Shown here: one piece after another, positions 1 through 8,098 of the stretch
How the letters are laid out: every line of letters starts with the position of its first letter
Position numbering within the stretch: the first letter of the stretch is position 1
Source of the DNA: Bog-473 sp963770645
GTDB lineage: Bacteria > Actinomycetota > Acidimicrobiia > Acidimicrobiales > RAAP-2
Reading direction: 5' to 3'
Assembly: GCA_963770645.1 (NCBI GenBank)
Contig: CAVYQL010000003.1
Span: 2,192,740-2,256,739, forward strand
Length of the DNA stretch: 64,000 bases
Notes under the pieces: model-generated
The model's database searches: none
Seen by the model: only the letters and a program-made list of their open reading frames with translations
What the model was told of the DNA's origin: nothing
Translations under genes and position numbers: made by a program

Positions 1-711
1 GGCGTGCACGTGCGTGCCACCGAACCGTTGACGCGCTACGCGGTCTCCTACTCCGATCCGGGTGCGCTCGAACTCGAGCTCGAGTTCGAGGCGATCATGG
101 CGCCGAATCCCCACCCGACGGGCGTCGTCCCGTTCTTCAAGGGCGCGCACTTCGACCAGGCCGGGCACGTGACCGGGACGATGGTGCTCCGAGGCGAAGT
201 CGTGCCGATCGACTGCTACTCGGTGCGGGACCGGTCCTGGGGGCCGCGACCACAGGGGCGCCCGAAACGAAGGATCGACGAGGCGCGATCACAGGCGGGC
301 TCCTTTGGTGGCGTCGGCTATTGCTTCTGCGCGGCGGGGCCCGGTGAAGCCTGGCTCGTCTACACCGTGCCCGGGCCCGAGGTCGAGCCGGTGACGTGCG
401 GCTTCATCCTTCGTGGCGGCGCGTACGGCCATATCCTCGCCGGCGAACGACGCATGACGTTCGACCGGGTGACGGGATGGCCGCTGACCTACGAGATCGA
501 GGCGGTCGACGAGTTCGACCGCCGCCTGTCCGTGCGGGGGGAGGCAGTGAGCCGGCACTGGCGCGGCCACGGAGGCGACTCCCTCGTGCACTGGCGCTGG
601 GACGGCGGGACCGAAGGCTGGGGTGAGGACCAGAGCTATTTCAGCCGCGGCCAATGGGAGATCAACCGCCAACGCGCGACCGGTTCGGGCTGCACGCCTG
701 CGCCGGGGTAG
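1..711 (+). CDS. CrtC/AttH-like (DUF7064/7065-type) protein, 5' truncated
   Basis: The reading frame is open at the left edge, so the beginning is missing; 236 codons remain. The visible part carries a D-R-S-W-G-P-R motif near residue 77 and a W-x-W-D-G-G segment near the end, which fit the lipocalin-like proteins related to CrtC/AttH that actinobacteria often place beside lipid and steroid degradation genes. There is no signal peptide in the part seen. It converges on the SDR gene at 735-1562 with only 23 bases between them. The exact reaction is unknown; a role in handling a hydrophobic ligand or hydrating a double bond is inference from the fold. Confidence 0.6.
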   Translation, partial: GVHVRATEPLTRYAVSYSDPGALELELEFEAIMAPNPHPTGVVPFFKGAHFDQAGHVTGTMVLRGEVVPIDCYSVRDRSWGPRPQGRPKRRIDEARSQAGSFGGVGYCFCAAGPGEAWLVYTVPGPEVEPVTCGFILRGGAYGHILAGERRMTFDRVTGWPLTYEIEAVDEFDRRLSVRGEAVSRHWRGHGGDSLVHWRWDGGTEGWGEDQSYFSRGQWEINRQRATGSGCTPAPG

Positions 712-734
712 CCGGACGATCCCGTCGCGTGCAC

Positions 735-1562
735 TCAGCGCACGCAGAACCCGGCGTCGACGGGCAGGGCGACACCAGTGATCCACTTGGCCTCGTCCGA
801 CACGAGAAAGGCCACGGCGTCCGAAATGTCTTCGGGCTCGAGGATGGCGATCGGCATGGCGTTCTGCATGGCCGAGATGCTGTTCGATTGCCCGGCGGCC
901 GCCTCCGCCGCCAGTGCGAACATGGCGTCGTTCATGGTCATCCCAGATTTGACGCCGGTCGGGTGCACGCTGTTGACCCGAATGGACTCGGGCGCGAGCG
1001 TCACGGCCAGTTGCTTCATCAGCCCGACCAGACCGGTCTTGGCCGTGGTGTAGGCGATGGTTCCCACGTTTTCCCCGGGCGTGGCGCGCAGCCCTGCGGT
1101 CGAGCTGGTGATGACAATGGATCCCCCCGTCCCGCCGGAGCGGAGCCTCGGCAGCGCGACGGACACCGTGTTCCACACCCCGGTGAGGTTGGTCTCGATG
1201 ATGTCGCGCCAGACTGCGACGGGATCGCCCCCCGGGCCGAGGCGGACGATGCCGGCGTTGGCGAGGACGATGTCGACTCGCCCGAGGGAGGACATGCCGT
1301 CGTCGAATGCCTCCTGCAGCCCCTCGCGGTCACGCACGTCCGCTGTCAAAGCAACGACCGTGCGCCCCTGTGCCTCGACGAGCTGCGCTGTCTCGTCGAG
1401 GTCGGCGCGGCTGGCGTTGGGGTAGTCGATGGACGGCGTGTCGGCGCAGATGTCGACGGCCACGATGTCAGCACCTTCTTGGGCGAGACGCACGGCGTGG
1501 GACCGCCCCTGCCCGCGGGCCGCTCCGGTGACGAAGGCAACCTTTCCCTCGAGTCCGGGCAT
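735..1562 (-). CDS. Mycofactocin-coupled SDR oxidoreductase
   Basis: A 275-residue short-chain dehydrogenase. The N-terminal G-A-A-R-G-Q-G-R-S-H-A-V-R cofactor loop followed by an A-V-D-I-C segment is the signature of the mycofactocin-associated SDR family, whose members keep a non-exchangeable nicotinamide and pass electrons to the peptide-derived cofactor mycofactocin. The catalytic S-S-T-A-G and Y-T-T-A-K (Tyr-x-x-x-Lys) are present. Its ATG overlaps the stop of the upstream aldehyde dehydrogenase (TGATG), so the two are translationally coupled and probably oxidise an alcohol to an aldehyde and then to an acid. The substrate cannot be read from sequence. No mycofactocin biosynthesis genes lie in this window. 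Confidence 0.9.
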   Translation of the reverse strand: MPGLEGKVAFVTGAARGQGRSHAVRLAQEGADIVAVDICADTPSIDYPNASRADLDETAQLVEAQGRTVVALTADVRDREGLQEAFDDGMSSLGRVDIVLANAGIVRLGPGGDPVAVWRDIIETNLTGVWNTVSVALPRLRSGGTGGSIVITSSTAGLRATPGENVGTIAYTTAKTGLVGLMKQLAVTLAPESIRVNSVHPTGVKSGMTMNDAMFALAAEAAAGQSNSISAMQNAMPIAILEPEDISDAVAFLVSDEAKWITGVALPVDAGFCVR

Positions 1563-3019
1563 CAGGCGATCCCCACCGCTTTGACCCGGCAGAACTCCTC
1601 GACGCCGAGCCGGCCGCCCTCCTTGCCCATGCCCGAGATGCCGATGCCGCCGAATGGACGCTGCACCCGCAGGTTGGCGGCGCCGTTGATCAGCACCTCG
1701 CCGGTCACGATCTCCTCGGCCAGCCGCAGGGCGCGAGACAGGTTCTGGGTCTGGACGTAGCCGGAGAGCCCGTACCGCGTGTTGTTGGCGATCCGCACCG
1801 CGTCGTCCTCGGTCTCGAATGGCGTGATGGCCAATACGGGGCCGAACACCTCGTTCTGCGCGAGCTCGGACTCGGGGTCGACGTCGGCGAACACCGTCGG
1901 TTCAATGAAGTAGCCGCTCGCGAGGTCACCTTCGAGCCGTGAGCCACCCGCCACGAGGCGGGCGCCGTCGGTGTGGGCGCGAGCGATCATGCCCAGGATC
2001 CGCTCGAGTGCCGCTTCGTTGACCACGGGCCCCGCGAGGACGGTCGGGTCCCAGGGGTCGCCGACGGGGATGCCCTTGGCCATCGTGGCCACGCGGTCGA
2101 CGACGTCGTCGTAGACGGGACGTTGCACGAGCATGCGGGTTGGGAAGGCGCAGCCCTGCCCGGAGAGCACGCCGACGCTCATCATCGTCCCGATCCCGCA
2201 CGCCGCGTCGAGGTCGGCGTCCTCGAAGATGATGTTGGCCGATTTGCCGCCGAGCTCGAGGGTGGCCGGCTTCATCGTGTCGGCGCACGCATGGAGGATC
2301 TTGCTCGCGGTCCGGGGCCCGCCGGTGAAGGAGACCATGCGAATCTTGGGGTGGGTGACGAGCGCCTCGCCCGCCGACGGGTCGCCGGGGAGGATGCTGC
2401 ACACGCCGGCGGGAAAGCCTGCGTCTTCAACGACGTCCTGGAAGAGCTGCGCGGAGAAGGGGGTGAGCTCTGAAGGCTTGCAGACGACGGTACAGCCGGC
2501 GGCGAGGGCGGCCGGGATCTTCATGGCGAGCGAGATGAGCGGCCCGTTCCACGTGATGATGATGCCGACCGCGCCGTAGGGCTGGAGCACCGTGTAGTTG
2601 AGCTCGCTTACTCCCGAGGTGTAGCCACTCGAGAGCTCGCCCGAGATCTTGTCAGCCCAACCGGCGTAGTAGCGGGTCCACTCCACCGCGGAGCCCGTCA
2701 TGCCGGCGACGACCGAGGCGGGCGTGCCGTTGTCCATGGTCCCCCGCCTTGCGAACTCCTCGGCGTTGGCCTCGATCAGCTCCGCCAGACGCAACAACAA
2801 CCCTCGCTTCTCTTCGGGCGGCGTGGATCGCCAGGACGCGAAGGCCGCATCGGCGGCGTTCACGGCGCGATCGATCTCGCCCGGACCGGCCAGGGGTATG
2901 CGCGCATCGACGGTCCCGGTGCTGGGATCGACGTGGTCGTGCACGCCGCCGCTGCCGCTGTCGAAGCGCTCGCCCGCGACGTGCAGGTAGACGGCCGGAC
3001 GGGATGCGGTGTCGGTCAT
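1562..3019 (-). CDS. Aldehyde dehydrogenase (NAD(P)-dependent)
   Basis: A full-length 485-residue ALDH-superfamily protein. The general-base Glu lies in L-E-L-G-G-K-S-A and the nucleophilic Cys in S-G-Q-G-C-A-F; the N-I-T/N-W-N-G-P cofactor-binding region and the C-terminal P-F-G-G-I-G-I-S-G motif are intact. Start ATG is preceded by a strong GGGGGACC ribosome site directly upstream. It heads a two-gene minus-strand unit with the mycofactocin-type SDR and diverges from an enoyl-CoA hydratase across a 106-base region that holds one copy of the shared WGAGTRTACY element. It likely oxidises the aldehyde made by its SDR partner to a carboxylate. Confidence 0.92.
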   Translation of the reverse strand: MTDTASRPAVYLHVAGERFDSGSGGVHDHVDPSTGTVDARIPLAGPGEIDRAVNAADAAFASWRSTPPEEKRGLLLRLAELIEANAEEFARRGTMDNGTPASVVAGMTGSAVEWTRYYAGWADKISGELSSGYTSGVSELNYTVLQPYGAVGIIITWNGPLISLAMKIPAALAAGCTVVCKPSELTPFSAQLFQDVVEDAGFPAGVCSILPGDPSAGEALVTHPKIRMVSFTGGPRTASKILHACADTMKPATLELGGKSANIIFEDADLDAACGIGTMMSVGVLSGQGCAFPTRMLVQRPVYDDVVDRVATMAKGIPVGDPWDPTVLAGPVVNEAALERILGMIARAHTDGARLVAGGSRLEGDLASGYFIEPTVFADVDPESELAQNEVFGPVLAITPFETEDDAVRIANNTRYGLSGYVQTQNLSRALRLAEEIVTGEVLINGAANLRVQRPFGGIGISGMGKEGGRLGVEEFCRVKAVGIA

Positions 3020-3070
3020 GGTCCCCCTTGGTCGGATCCGTGGGCGTCAGCATACGCTCCTGTAAGCTAA

Positions 3071-3085
3071 TGAGTACCCTGAATT
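3071..3085 (+). promoter_or_regulatory. Copy of the shared WGAGTRTACTNAATT element
   Basis: TGAGTACCCTGAATT in the divergent region between the aldehyde dehydrogenase (minus) and the enoyl-CoA hydratase (plus). TACCCT could also act as a -10 hexamer for the plus-strand gene, giving an untranslated leader of about 40 bases. It is one of about ten related elements in the window. Confidence 0.55.
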
Positions 3086-3125
3086 CGGAGATCCGGGGTG
3101 CGCCCGCGCGCCAATGGGAGGCCAC

Positions 3126-3938
3126 GTGTCCACGCTGCTCATCGACCGGCCCCACGACGGTGTCGTCCGGATCACGCTGCACCGGCCCGAAAGGCTGAAT
3201 GCGATGAACGCGGAGCTTGTCGCTGCACTCCACGACGCATTGCGCGACATCGCAGGAGATGCCTCGTGCCGGGTGATGATCCTCACCGGATCGGGTCGGG
3301 GGTTCTGCGCCGGGCTCGATCTGGGCGGCTACGGGGACCCACCGGGCGCCGTCGACGCGGGCCGCGTCGAGACCGGATTCGCCACGCAGACAGACATTGC
3401 CGCCCTCGTCCCGCGGCTGCGCTCACTGCCGCAGCCGGTCATCGCCGCCGTCAACGGTCCCGCCGCCGGCGGCGGCCTCGCACTGGCGCTCGCAAGTGAC
3501 ATCCGGATCGCCGCTCGGTCGGCGCGGTTCAACGTCGCCTTCGTCCGGCTGGGCATCTCGGGCTGTGACATCGGCGTGAGCTGGCTGCTCCCTCGTTTGA
3601 TCGGGGCATCACGCGCCTGGGAATTGATGCTGACCGGCCGCATCATCGGGGCCGAGGAGGCTGACCGCATCGGCCTGGTTCTGCGGGTGGTCCCCGACGA
3701 GGAACTGCTCGACGCCGCACTCGAGACGGCCGGCCTCATCGCCGCCAACAGCCCCTGGGGGATCCGCATGACCAAGGAGGTCATGTGGTCGCAGCTCGAG
3801 GTCGGTTCCCTCCAGGCCGGGATCGATCTCGAGAACCGCACCCAGGTCCTGTCGTCCATGACCGGCGACATGCGCGAAGCGGTGGCCGCGTTCTTGGAAA
3901 AGCGGCCGCCGCGCTTTGGGAACACCGAGCCCAGCTGA
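3126..3938 (+). CDS. Enoyl-CoA hydratase/isomerase family protein
   Basis: A 270-residue crotonase-fold protein. The oxyanion-hole segments F-C-A-G-L-D-L and N-G-P-A-A-G-G-G are present, and the catalytic loop reads G-I-S-G-C-D-I-G-V-S, the version with Asp that is typical of one actinobacterial EchA subfamily. I prefer the GTG at 3126 over the ATG at 3114 because the GGGAGG at 3116-3121 is then a correctly placed ribosome site; the ATG has none. Divergent from the ALDH-SDR unit. Likely hydrates or isomerises an unsaturated acyl-CoA intermediate of the pathway encoded around it. Confidence 0.88.
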   Translation: MSTLLIDRPHDGVVRITLHRPERLNAMNAELVAALHDALRDIAGDASCRVMILTGSGRGFCAGLDLGGYGDPPGAVDAGRVETGFATQTDIAALVPRLRSLPQPVIAAVNGPAAGGGLALALASDIRIAARSARFNVAFVRLGISGCDIGVSWLLPRLIGASRAWELMLTGRIIGAEEADRIGLVLRVVPDEELLDAALETAGLIAANSPWGIRMTKEVMWSQLEVGSLQAGIDLENRTQVLSSMTGDMREAVAAFLEKRPPRFGNTEPS

Positions 3939-3955
3939 TCTCCGCCTGGGTTACA

Positions 3956-3972
3956 TTGGCAGAGGCTGCCAA
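3956..3972. promoter_or_regulatory. 17-bp perfect inverted repeat before a P450
   Basis: TTGGCAG-AGG-CTGCCAA, 7-bp arms around a 3-bp centre, 17 bases after the hydratase stop and 86 before the P450 start. No T-run follows, so a repressor operator is at least as likely as a terminator. Confidence 0.4.
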
Positions 3973-4057
3973 ATTCCCTAGGAGTCGCACGTGACACAGA
4001 ATCCTGTACCGGCCAGGTCCGGTCTGGTCCACGGGGGCAAGGGGAGTCGGATCACTG

Positions 4058-5269
4058 ATGGCCGATGACGTAGCGGCCGGACCCGAGTCGTCAGGGGCTG
4101 AGGTCATGTCGGCGATGCTCGACATGTCGTCGCCCCAGTCGAACTACAAGGCGGCGATAGACGGCCCGGGTTTCGTGCAGCCAGCCGAAGGTCTCGTGCT
4201 GACCTTCGATCGCTCGTTGACCGAATACGTGCTCCGTCACCATGAACTCTTCTCGTCCCGCGTCGAGATGAGCTTGGGCAACGTGCGGCCGCTCATCCCG
4301 CTCAACGTCGACCCGCCGCTCCACTCGAAGTACCGCAAGCTTCTCGATCCGCTGTTCGCCCCGAAGCGCATGGACGAACAGGAGGAAGACATCACCCGGC
4401 GGGTCATCGCTCTGATCGACGGATTCATCGATGCAGGGGAGTGCAACTTCACGGAGGACTTTGCCGAGATCTTCCCGAGCTCGGTCTTCCTCGGATTGAT
4501 GGGCCTTCCAGAAGAAGAGCTCCGCATGTTCCTGCGCATGCGCGACGGCATCTTGCACCCCGAGAAGATCGACCCGGACGCGCTCTTCGATGCCGAGAAG
4601 CGAGCAGCGGTCATGGCCGCGACGGGCCAGGAGATCTACGACTACTTCGGCGCCCTCGCTGACGAGCGAATGAGAAAACCGGCCGATGACGTCATGTCGA
4701 AATTCGTCGTGTCCGAGGTGGAGGGTGAGCGACTGTCTCGCGACGACATCGTCGATATCTGCTACCTCATGCTCATTGCGGGTCTGGACACAGTCAGCGA
4801 TTCGCTCACCTGCATGTACGCCTTCCTGGCCAACCATCCTGAGCATCGACGCCAGATCGCTCAAGACCCCGAGTGCGTCTCCGGCGCGGTCGAGGAGTTG
4901 CTGCGCTGGGAGTCGCCGGTGCCCTTCGGCGTCCCACGGGTCGCAACGGAAGACACTGCGCTGCCCAATGGCTGTCCGATCACGCAGGGAACCGCCGTCA
5001 TGGTTCTCTACGGTGCGGCGAACGTCGACGCGAACCAGTGCCCGGAGCCCTTCGATGTACGTTTCGATCGCGAGTCCAATCGCCACATCGCGTTCGGTGG
5101 CGGCGTCCATCGATGTCTTGGATCACACCTCGCCCGCAGAGAGCTCCGCGTCACGTTGACCGAGTGGCACCAACGAATACCTGACTACTGGCTCAAGCCC
5201 GGTCACGAGCAACTCGAATACCCACCTGGGCTCCGCCACGTGAAAGACCTCACGTTGGCTTGGCGCTGA
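4058..5269 (+). CDS. Cytochrome P450
   Basis: A 403-residue soluble bacterial P450. The oxygen-activating I-helix motif A-G-L-D-T is at about residues 241-245, the K-helix E-x-x-R is in E-E-L-L-R-W, and the heme loop F-G-G-G-V-H-R-C-L-G places the thiolate ligand near Cys353. No membrane anchor, so it needs separate ferredoxin and reductase, neither of which is encoded in the window. The start ATG has a GGGGAG about 12 bases upstream. It stands alone in a 0.1-kb spaced position downstream of a hydratase and converges with a second P450. Substrate unknown; neighbouring genes argue for hydroxylation of a hydrophobic carbon skeleton. Confidence 0.93.
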   Translation: MADDVAAGPESSGAEVMSAMLDMSSPQSNYKAAIDGPGFVQPAEGLVLTFDRSLTEYVLRHHELFSSRVEMSLGNVRPLIPLNVDPPLHSKYRKLLDPLFAPKRMDEQEEDITRRVIALIDGFIDAGECNFTEDFAEIFPSSVFLGLMGLPEEELRMFLRMRDGILHPEKIDPDALFDAEKRAAVMAATGQEIYDYFGALADERMRKPADDVMSKFVVSEVEGERLSRDDIVDICYLMLIAGLDTVSDSLTCMYAFLANHPEHRRQIAQDPECVSGAVEELLRWESPVPFGVPRVATEDTALPNGCPITQGTAVMVLYGAANVDANQCPEPFDVRFDRESNRHIAFGGGVHRCLGSHLARRELRVTLTEWHQRIPDYWLKPGHEQLEYPPGLRHVKDLTLAWR

Positions 5270-5309
5270 CTTCGACGGGTTCGCTCCGAAACGCCCGCTG
5301 GCGCGGCGA

Positions 5310-6557
5310 CTACTGGAGGATCAGCGGGAGGCTCCGGAAGCCGCGGAGCGCTTGGACCGGCTTGTACCGCAGCGAGTCCCGGTCCGCCGCGAGGCGCATG
5401 CGCGGGAAGCGGCGGGCGAGCTGACCGACGGCGATCTGGCCCTCGAGCCGCGCCAGCTGGTTGCCCAGACAGAAGTGCTTGCCGAAGGCAAACGTGAGAT
5501 GACGATTGGGGTCCCGGCCCAGATCGAGGTCGTCGGGGCGTTCGAAGACCTCTTCGTCCCGGTTGGCCGAGATGATCATGCCCAGCACCTTGCTCCCTTT
5601 GGGGAGGTTCGTGCCGTCGATCTCGACGTCCTCCAAGAGGGTACGGGCGGCGCCACAGGGAACAGGCGTCGTAAAGCGCAGGAGCTCTTCGACGGCGGTG
5701 GGTACGAGCGTGGGATCGTGGCGAAGGCGTTCGGCCTGCTCGGGGTGCTCAATGAGGGCAAGCGCCGAGCTCCCGATGAGATTCGCCGTCGTGTCGTGGC
5801 CGGCGAGCATCAGCAGGAAGATCATGGCGATCACTTCGTCGTCGTTGAGGGAGTCGCCGCCTTCGCTCGCGGACAGGAGTCCTGAGATCAGCCCGTCGTC
5901 GGGGACGGCGCGACGTTGCTCCGCCAGTCGTTCCAGAACGCGATAGAGCTTGCGGGCGGTCGGGACCGCTCGCAGCGCGTCGGCGGACGACCCACTGCCC
6001 AGTCGCACGACGAAGCGCTCCATCAGCTCGTGGAACTCGTCACGATCGTCGTCACCCACGCCGAGCATGGTCGAGATCACCGTCAGCGGCAGGGGAGTCG
6101 CGAACTCGCTGACGAGGTCAACGGTCTCGCTCCCCTTTTGCTCGAGCCGGTCCACGAGATCGCTGACGATGCGCTCGACGTCACCCTCCAGCTGCTGGAC
6201 CATGCGCGGGGTGAAGGCCTTGTTGACGAGACGGCGGAGCCGGGCGTGATCGGGGTCGTCCTTGTAGACCATGGAGCTGGTGAGGAGCCGGAACATCTTG
6301 GGTAGATGCCGCATGAGAAAGGACGAGCCCTCACTGGTGGGGTCGCTGGAGAAGCGGACGTCGTTGTGCAGCAACAGGACGTGCTCGTGGCGGGTCAGCA
6401 TGTAGCCGGCGCCGCCGAGCATCTGGCGTGAGTAGGCCCGTGACACCGGCATGGTGCGGCGCAACGCCGCGTACCGTGGGTACGGGTCGTTGAACATCAT
6501 GGGATCGGCGAGGTCCGTCGTCTCTGGTCGGCTGGCCTCCGCAGCTGTGGCCGTCAC
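5310..6557 (-). CDS. Cytochrome P450
   Basis: A 415-residue P450 with I-helix A-G-H-D-T-T (about residues 252-257), K-helix E-E-L-L-R and heme loop F-A-F-G-K-H-F-C-L-G with the ligand near Cys363. The start is a GTG with only a weak ribosome site. Read on the minus strand, the copy of the shared element that overlaps the divergent regulator gives a TATACT -10 about 40 bases upstream, so this P450 and the tandem FadR regulator probably share one control region. It differs clearly in sequence from the P450 at 4058-5269, so the two are not recent duplicates. Confidence 0.93.
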   Translation of the reverse strand: MTATAAEASRPETTDLADPMMFNDPYPRYAALRRTMPVSRAYSRQMLGGAGYMLTRHEHVLLLHNDVRFSSDPTSEGSSFLMRHLPKMFRLLTSSMVYKDDPDHARLRRLVNKAFTPRMVQQLEGDVERIVSDLVDRLEQKGSETVDLVSEFATPLPLTVISTMLGVGDDDRDEFHELMERFVVRLGSGSSADALRAVPTARKLYRVLERLAEQRRAVPDDGLISGLLSASEGGDSLNDDEVIAMIFLLMLAGHDTTANLIGSSALALIEHPEQAERLRHDPTLVPTAVEELLRFTTPVPCGAARTLLEDVEIDGTNLPKGSKVLGMIISANRDEEVFERPDDLDLGRDPNRHLTFAFGKHFCLGNQLARLEGQIAVGQLARRFPRMRLAADRDSLRYKPVQALRGFRSLPLILQ

Positions 6558-6595
6558 GCACTCGACCAGGCGTTCCGGGTTCGATTCACCGTAAA

Positions 6596-6610
6596 TGAGT
6601 ATAACCTATT
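6596..6610 (+). promoter_or_regulatory. Shared WGAGTRTACY element overlapping a regulator start
   Basis: TGAGTATAACCTATT. The embedded TATAAC (6600-6605) is followed by ten bases, CTATTTCCCG, and then ATG at 6616, the spacing expected for a -10 box of a leaderless message. The same layout recurs before the acyl-CoA ligase at 46393. A copy at this place allows autoregulation. Confidence 0.6.
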
Positions 6611-6615
6611 TCCCG

Positions 6616-8070
6616 ATGGCACCTCGGTCCTCCGTTGCTCCCCCGGCCTTGGCTCCAGCAGCCGTGCTCGCCCCCGTTGCGGAGTCCTCCGAATCGAAGC
6701 TGGCCGCGAGAGTGGCGCGCCGCATCCTCACCGACGTCGTGGACCGTGGCTGGCCGGTCGGTGACGTGCTGGGGTCCCAGGCGGACCTGATGGCGCGCTA
6801 CGGCGTCAGCCGTGCGGTGTTCCGCGAGGCGGTGCGCCTCGTGGAGACGCAGCAGGTCGCCGCGATGCGGCGAGGCCCCGGAGGAGGTCTGGTCGTGACC
6901 GAGCCGACGGTCGACGCGATCATCGACGCCGCGGTGCTCTACCTGCACCGGGCCAACACTCGGTTGGATGAGGTCTTCGAGGCGCGCATCGTGCTCGAAG
7001 AGATCGCGGCCGAGCTGGCGACTGACCGCCTCACCGACGTGGACGCGGCAGGCCTGCGCTCATTGGCTGCCGACGAAAGAAGTGGCGCCGTCACGAACCA
7101 CCGTGCGCTCCATGGCCGGCTGGCGGCGATCGCCCGCAACCCGGCCATCGAGCTCTTCGTCGACATCCTCAACCGGGTCGCCTTCTTGTACTTCCGCGGC
7201 GGGTCGTCGTTGAGCGAGGGGACGCTCGCCGCATCCCAGCACGCCCATGCACGCATCATCGACGCGGTGCTCGAGGGCGACGGCGACGGAGCACGCCGCC
7301 GCATGCGCCGGCACCTCGAGGCGGAGTCGACGTACCTGCAGAACCGTCACGTCTCACGCCAGTTCATGCCGCGCAGCGTCGCCCTGGGTGGAGGCGTGAG
7401 CAACAAGCGGGCCGAGGACGTGGCCCGCGCCATCCTCCAGGACGTCGTGGCCGACGACCTGGAGCCGGGGTCCTTCCTCGGTTCCCAGTCGGAGCTCATC
7501 GAACGGTACGGCGCGAGCCGCGCCGTCTTCCGCGAGGCGCTCCGGCTGCTCGACCATCACCAGATCGCAACGATGCGACGGGGACCCGGCGGGGGACTCT
7601 TCGTCGCGGTGCCGAGCGTCCGCGGCGTGAGCGAGGTCGTCGCCGTCTATCTCACCCGCCGGGGCATTTCGATGGCGGATCTCGTGGAGCTGCGCATCCG
7701 GGTCGAGCTCGCGCTGGTCGACCTGGCCATCGAGCGAGAAGACGTGGACCGCGAGACCGACCTGCAGCTGGCACTGCGGCACGAAGAGACGATGTCCATG
7801 GCTGATTTCGCCGACGACGGCCACAACCTCCATGCCGTGATCGCCAGCCTCGCCGGCAATCGCGTCCTCGAGTTGGTCGCACTGGTTCTCATCCGGCTGA
7901 TGCGGCTCCATCAGATCGAGGCGGTCACCGAGGACGACCGTCGCCGCGCCGCCGCCGCGGTGTCGCGGGCCCACGGCGCCATCTCCGAGGCGATCGTCGA
8001 CGGCGACGGCGAGGCGGCGCGCCGGCGTATGCGGCGCCACCTGGAAGCGGTCGGGACGTACCTCCGCTGA
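6616..8070 (+). CDS. Tandem-fused FadR/GntR regulator (two wHTH-FCD units)
   Basis: 484 residues, about twice the usual FadR-type length, because two complete units are joined. Each has a winged helix ending in R-R-G-P-G-G-G-L and an FCD-type ligand domain: unit one has Y-G-V-S-R-A-V-F-R-E-A, unit two Y-G-A-S-R-A-V-F-R-E-A. A single chain thus could replace the usual homodimer. FCD-domain regulators commonly sense organic acids or acyl-CoA; that is family knowledge. I choose ATG 6616 because it lies ten bases after a -10-like TATAAC; ATG 6595 lies inside that promoter. A paralogue of the same design is at 36352-37782. Likely regulator of the surrounding catabolic genes. Confidence 0.85.
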   Translation: MAPRSSVAPPALAPAAVLAPVAESSESKLAARVARRILTDVVDRGWPVGDVLGSQADLMARYGVSRAVFREAVRLVETQQVAAMRRGPGGGLVVTEPTVDAIIDAAVLYLHRANTRLDEVFEARIVLEEIAAELATDRLTDVDAAGLRSLAADERSGAVTNHRALHGRLAAIARNPAIELFVDILNRVAFLYFRGGSSLSEGTLAASQHAHARIIDAVLEGDGDGARRRMRRHLEAESTYLQNRHVSRQFMPRSVALGGGVSNKRAEDVARAILQDVVADDLEPGSFLGSQSELIERYGASRAVFREALRLLDHHQIATMRRGPGGGLFVAVPSVRGVSEVVAVYLTRRGISMADLVELRIRVELALVDLAIEREDVDRETDLQLALRHEETMSMADFADDGHNLHAVIASLAGNRVLELVALVLIRLMRLHQIEAVTEDDRRRAAAAVSRAHGAISEAIVDGDGEAARRRMRRHLEAVGTYLR

Positions 8071-8076
8071 AGGCGG

Positions 8077-8095
8077 CCACCGAGTGGGACGGTGG
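8077..8095. terminator. Possible bidirectional hairpin between convergent genes
   Basis: CCACCG and CGGTGG form a 6-bp stem around a 7-base loop just after the regulator stop and just beyond the convergent ABC permease end. There is no T-run, so termination is only suggested by position. Confidence 0.3.
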
Positions 8096-8098
8096 TGG

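Noticed and set aside
289..1176. Minus-strand frame across the first gene and the SDR
   Set aside because: Overlaps two genes with clear families; composition is that of an antisense shadow.
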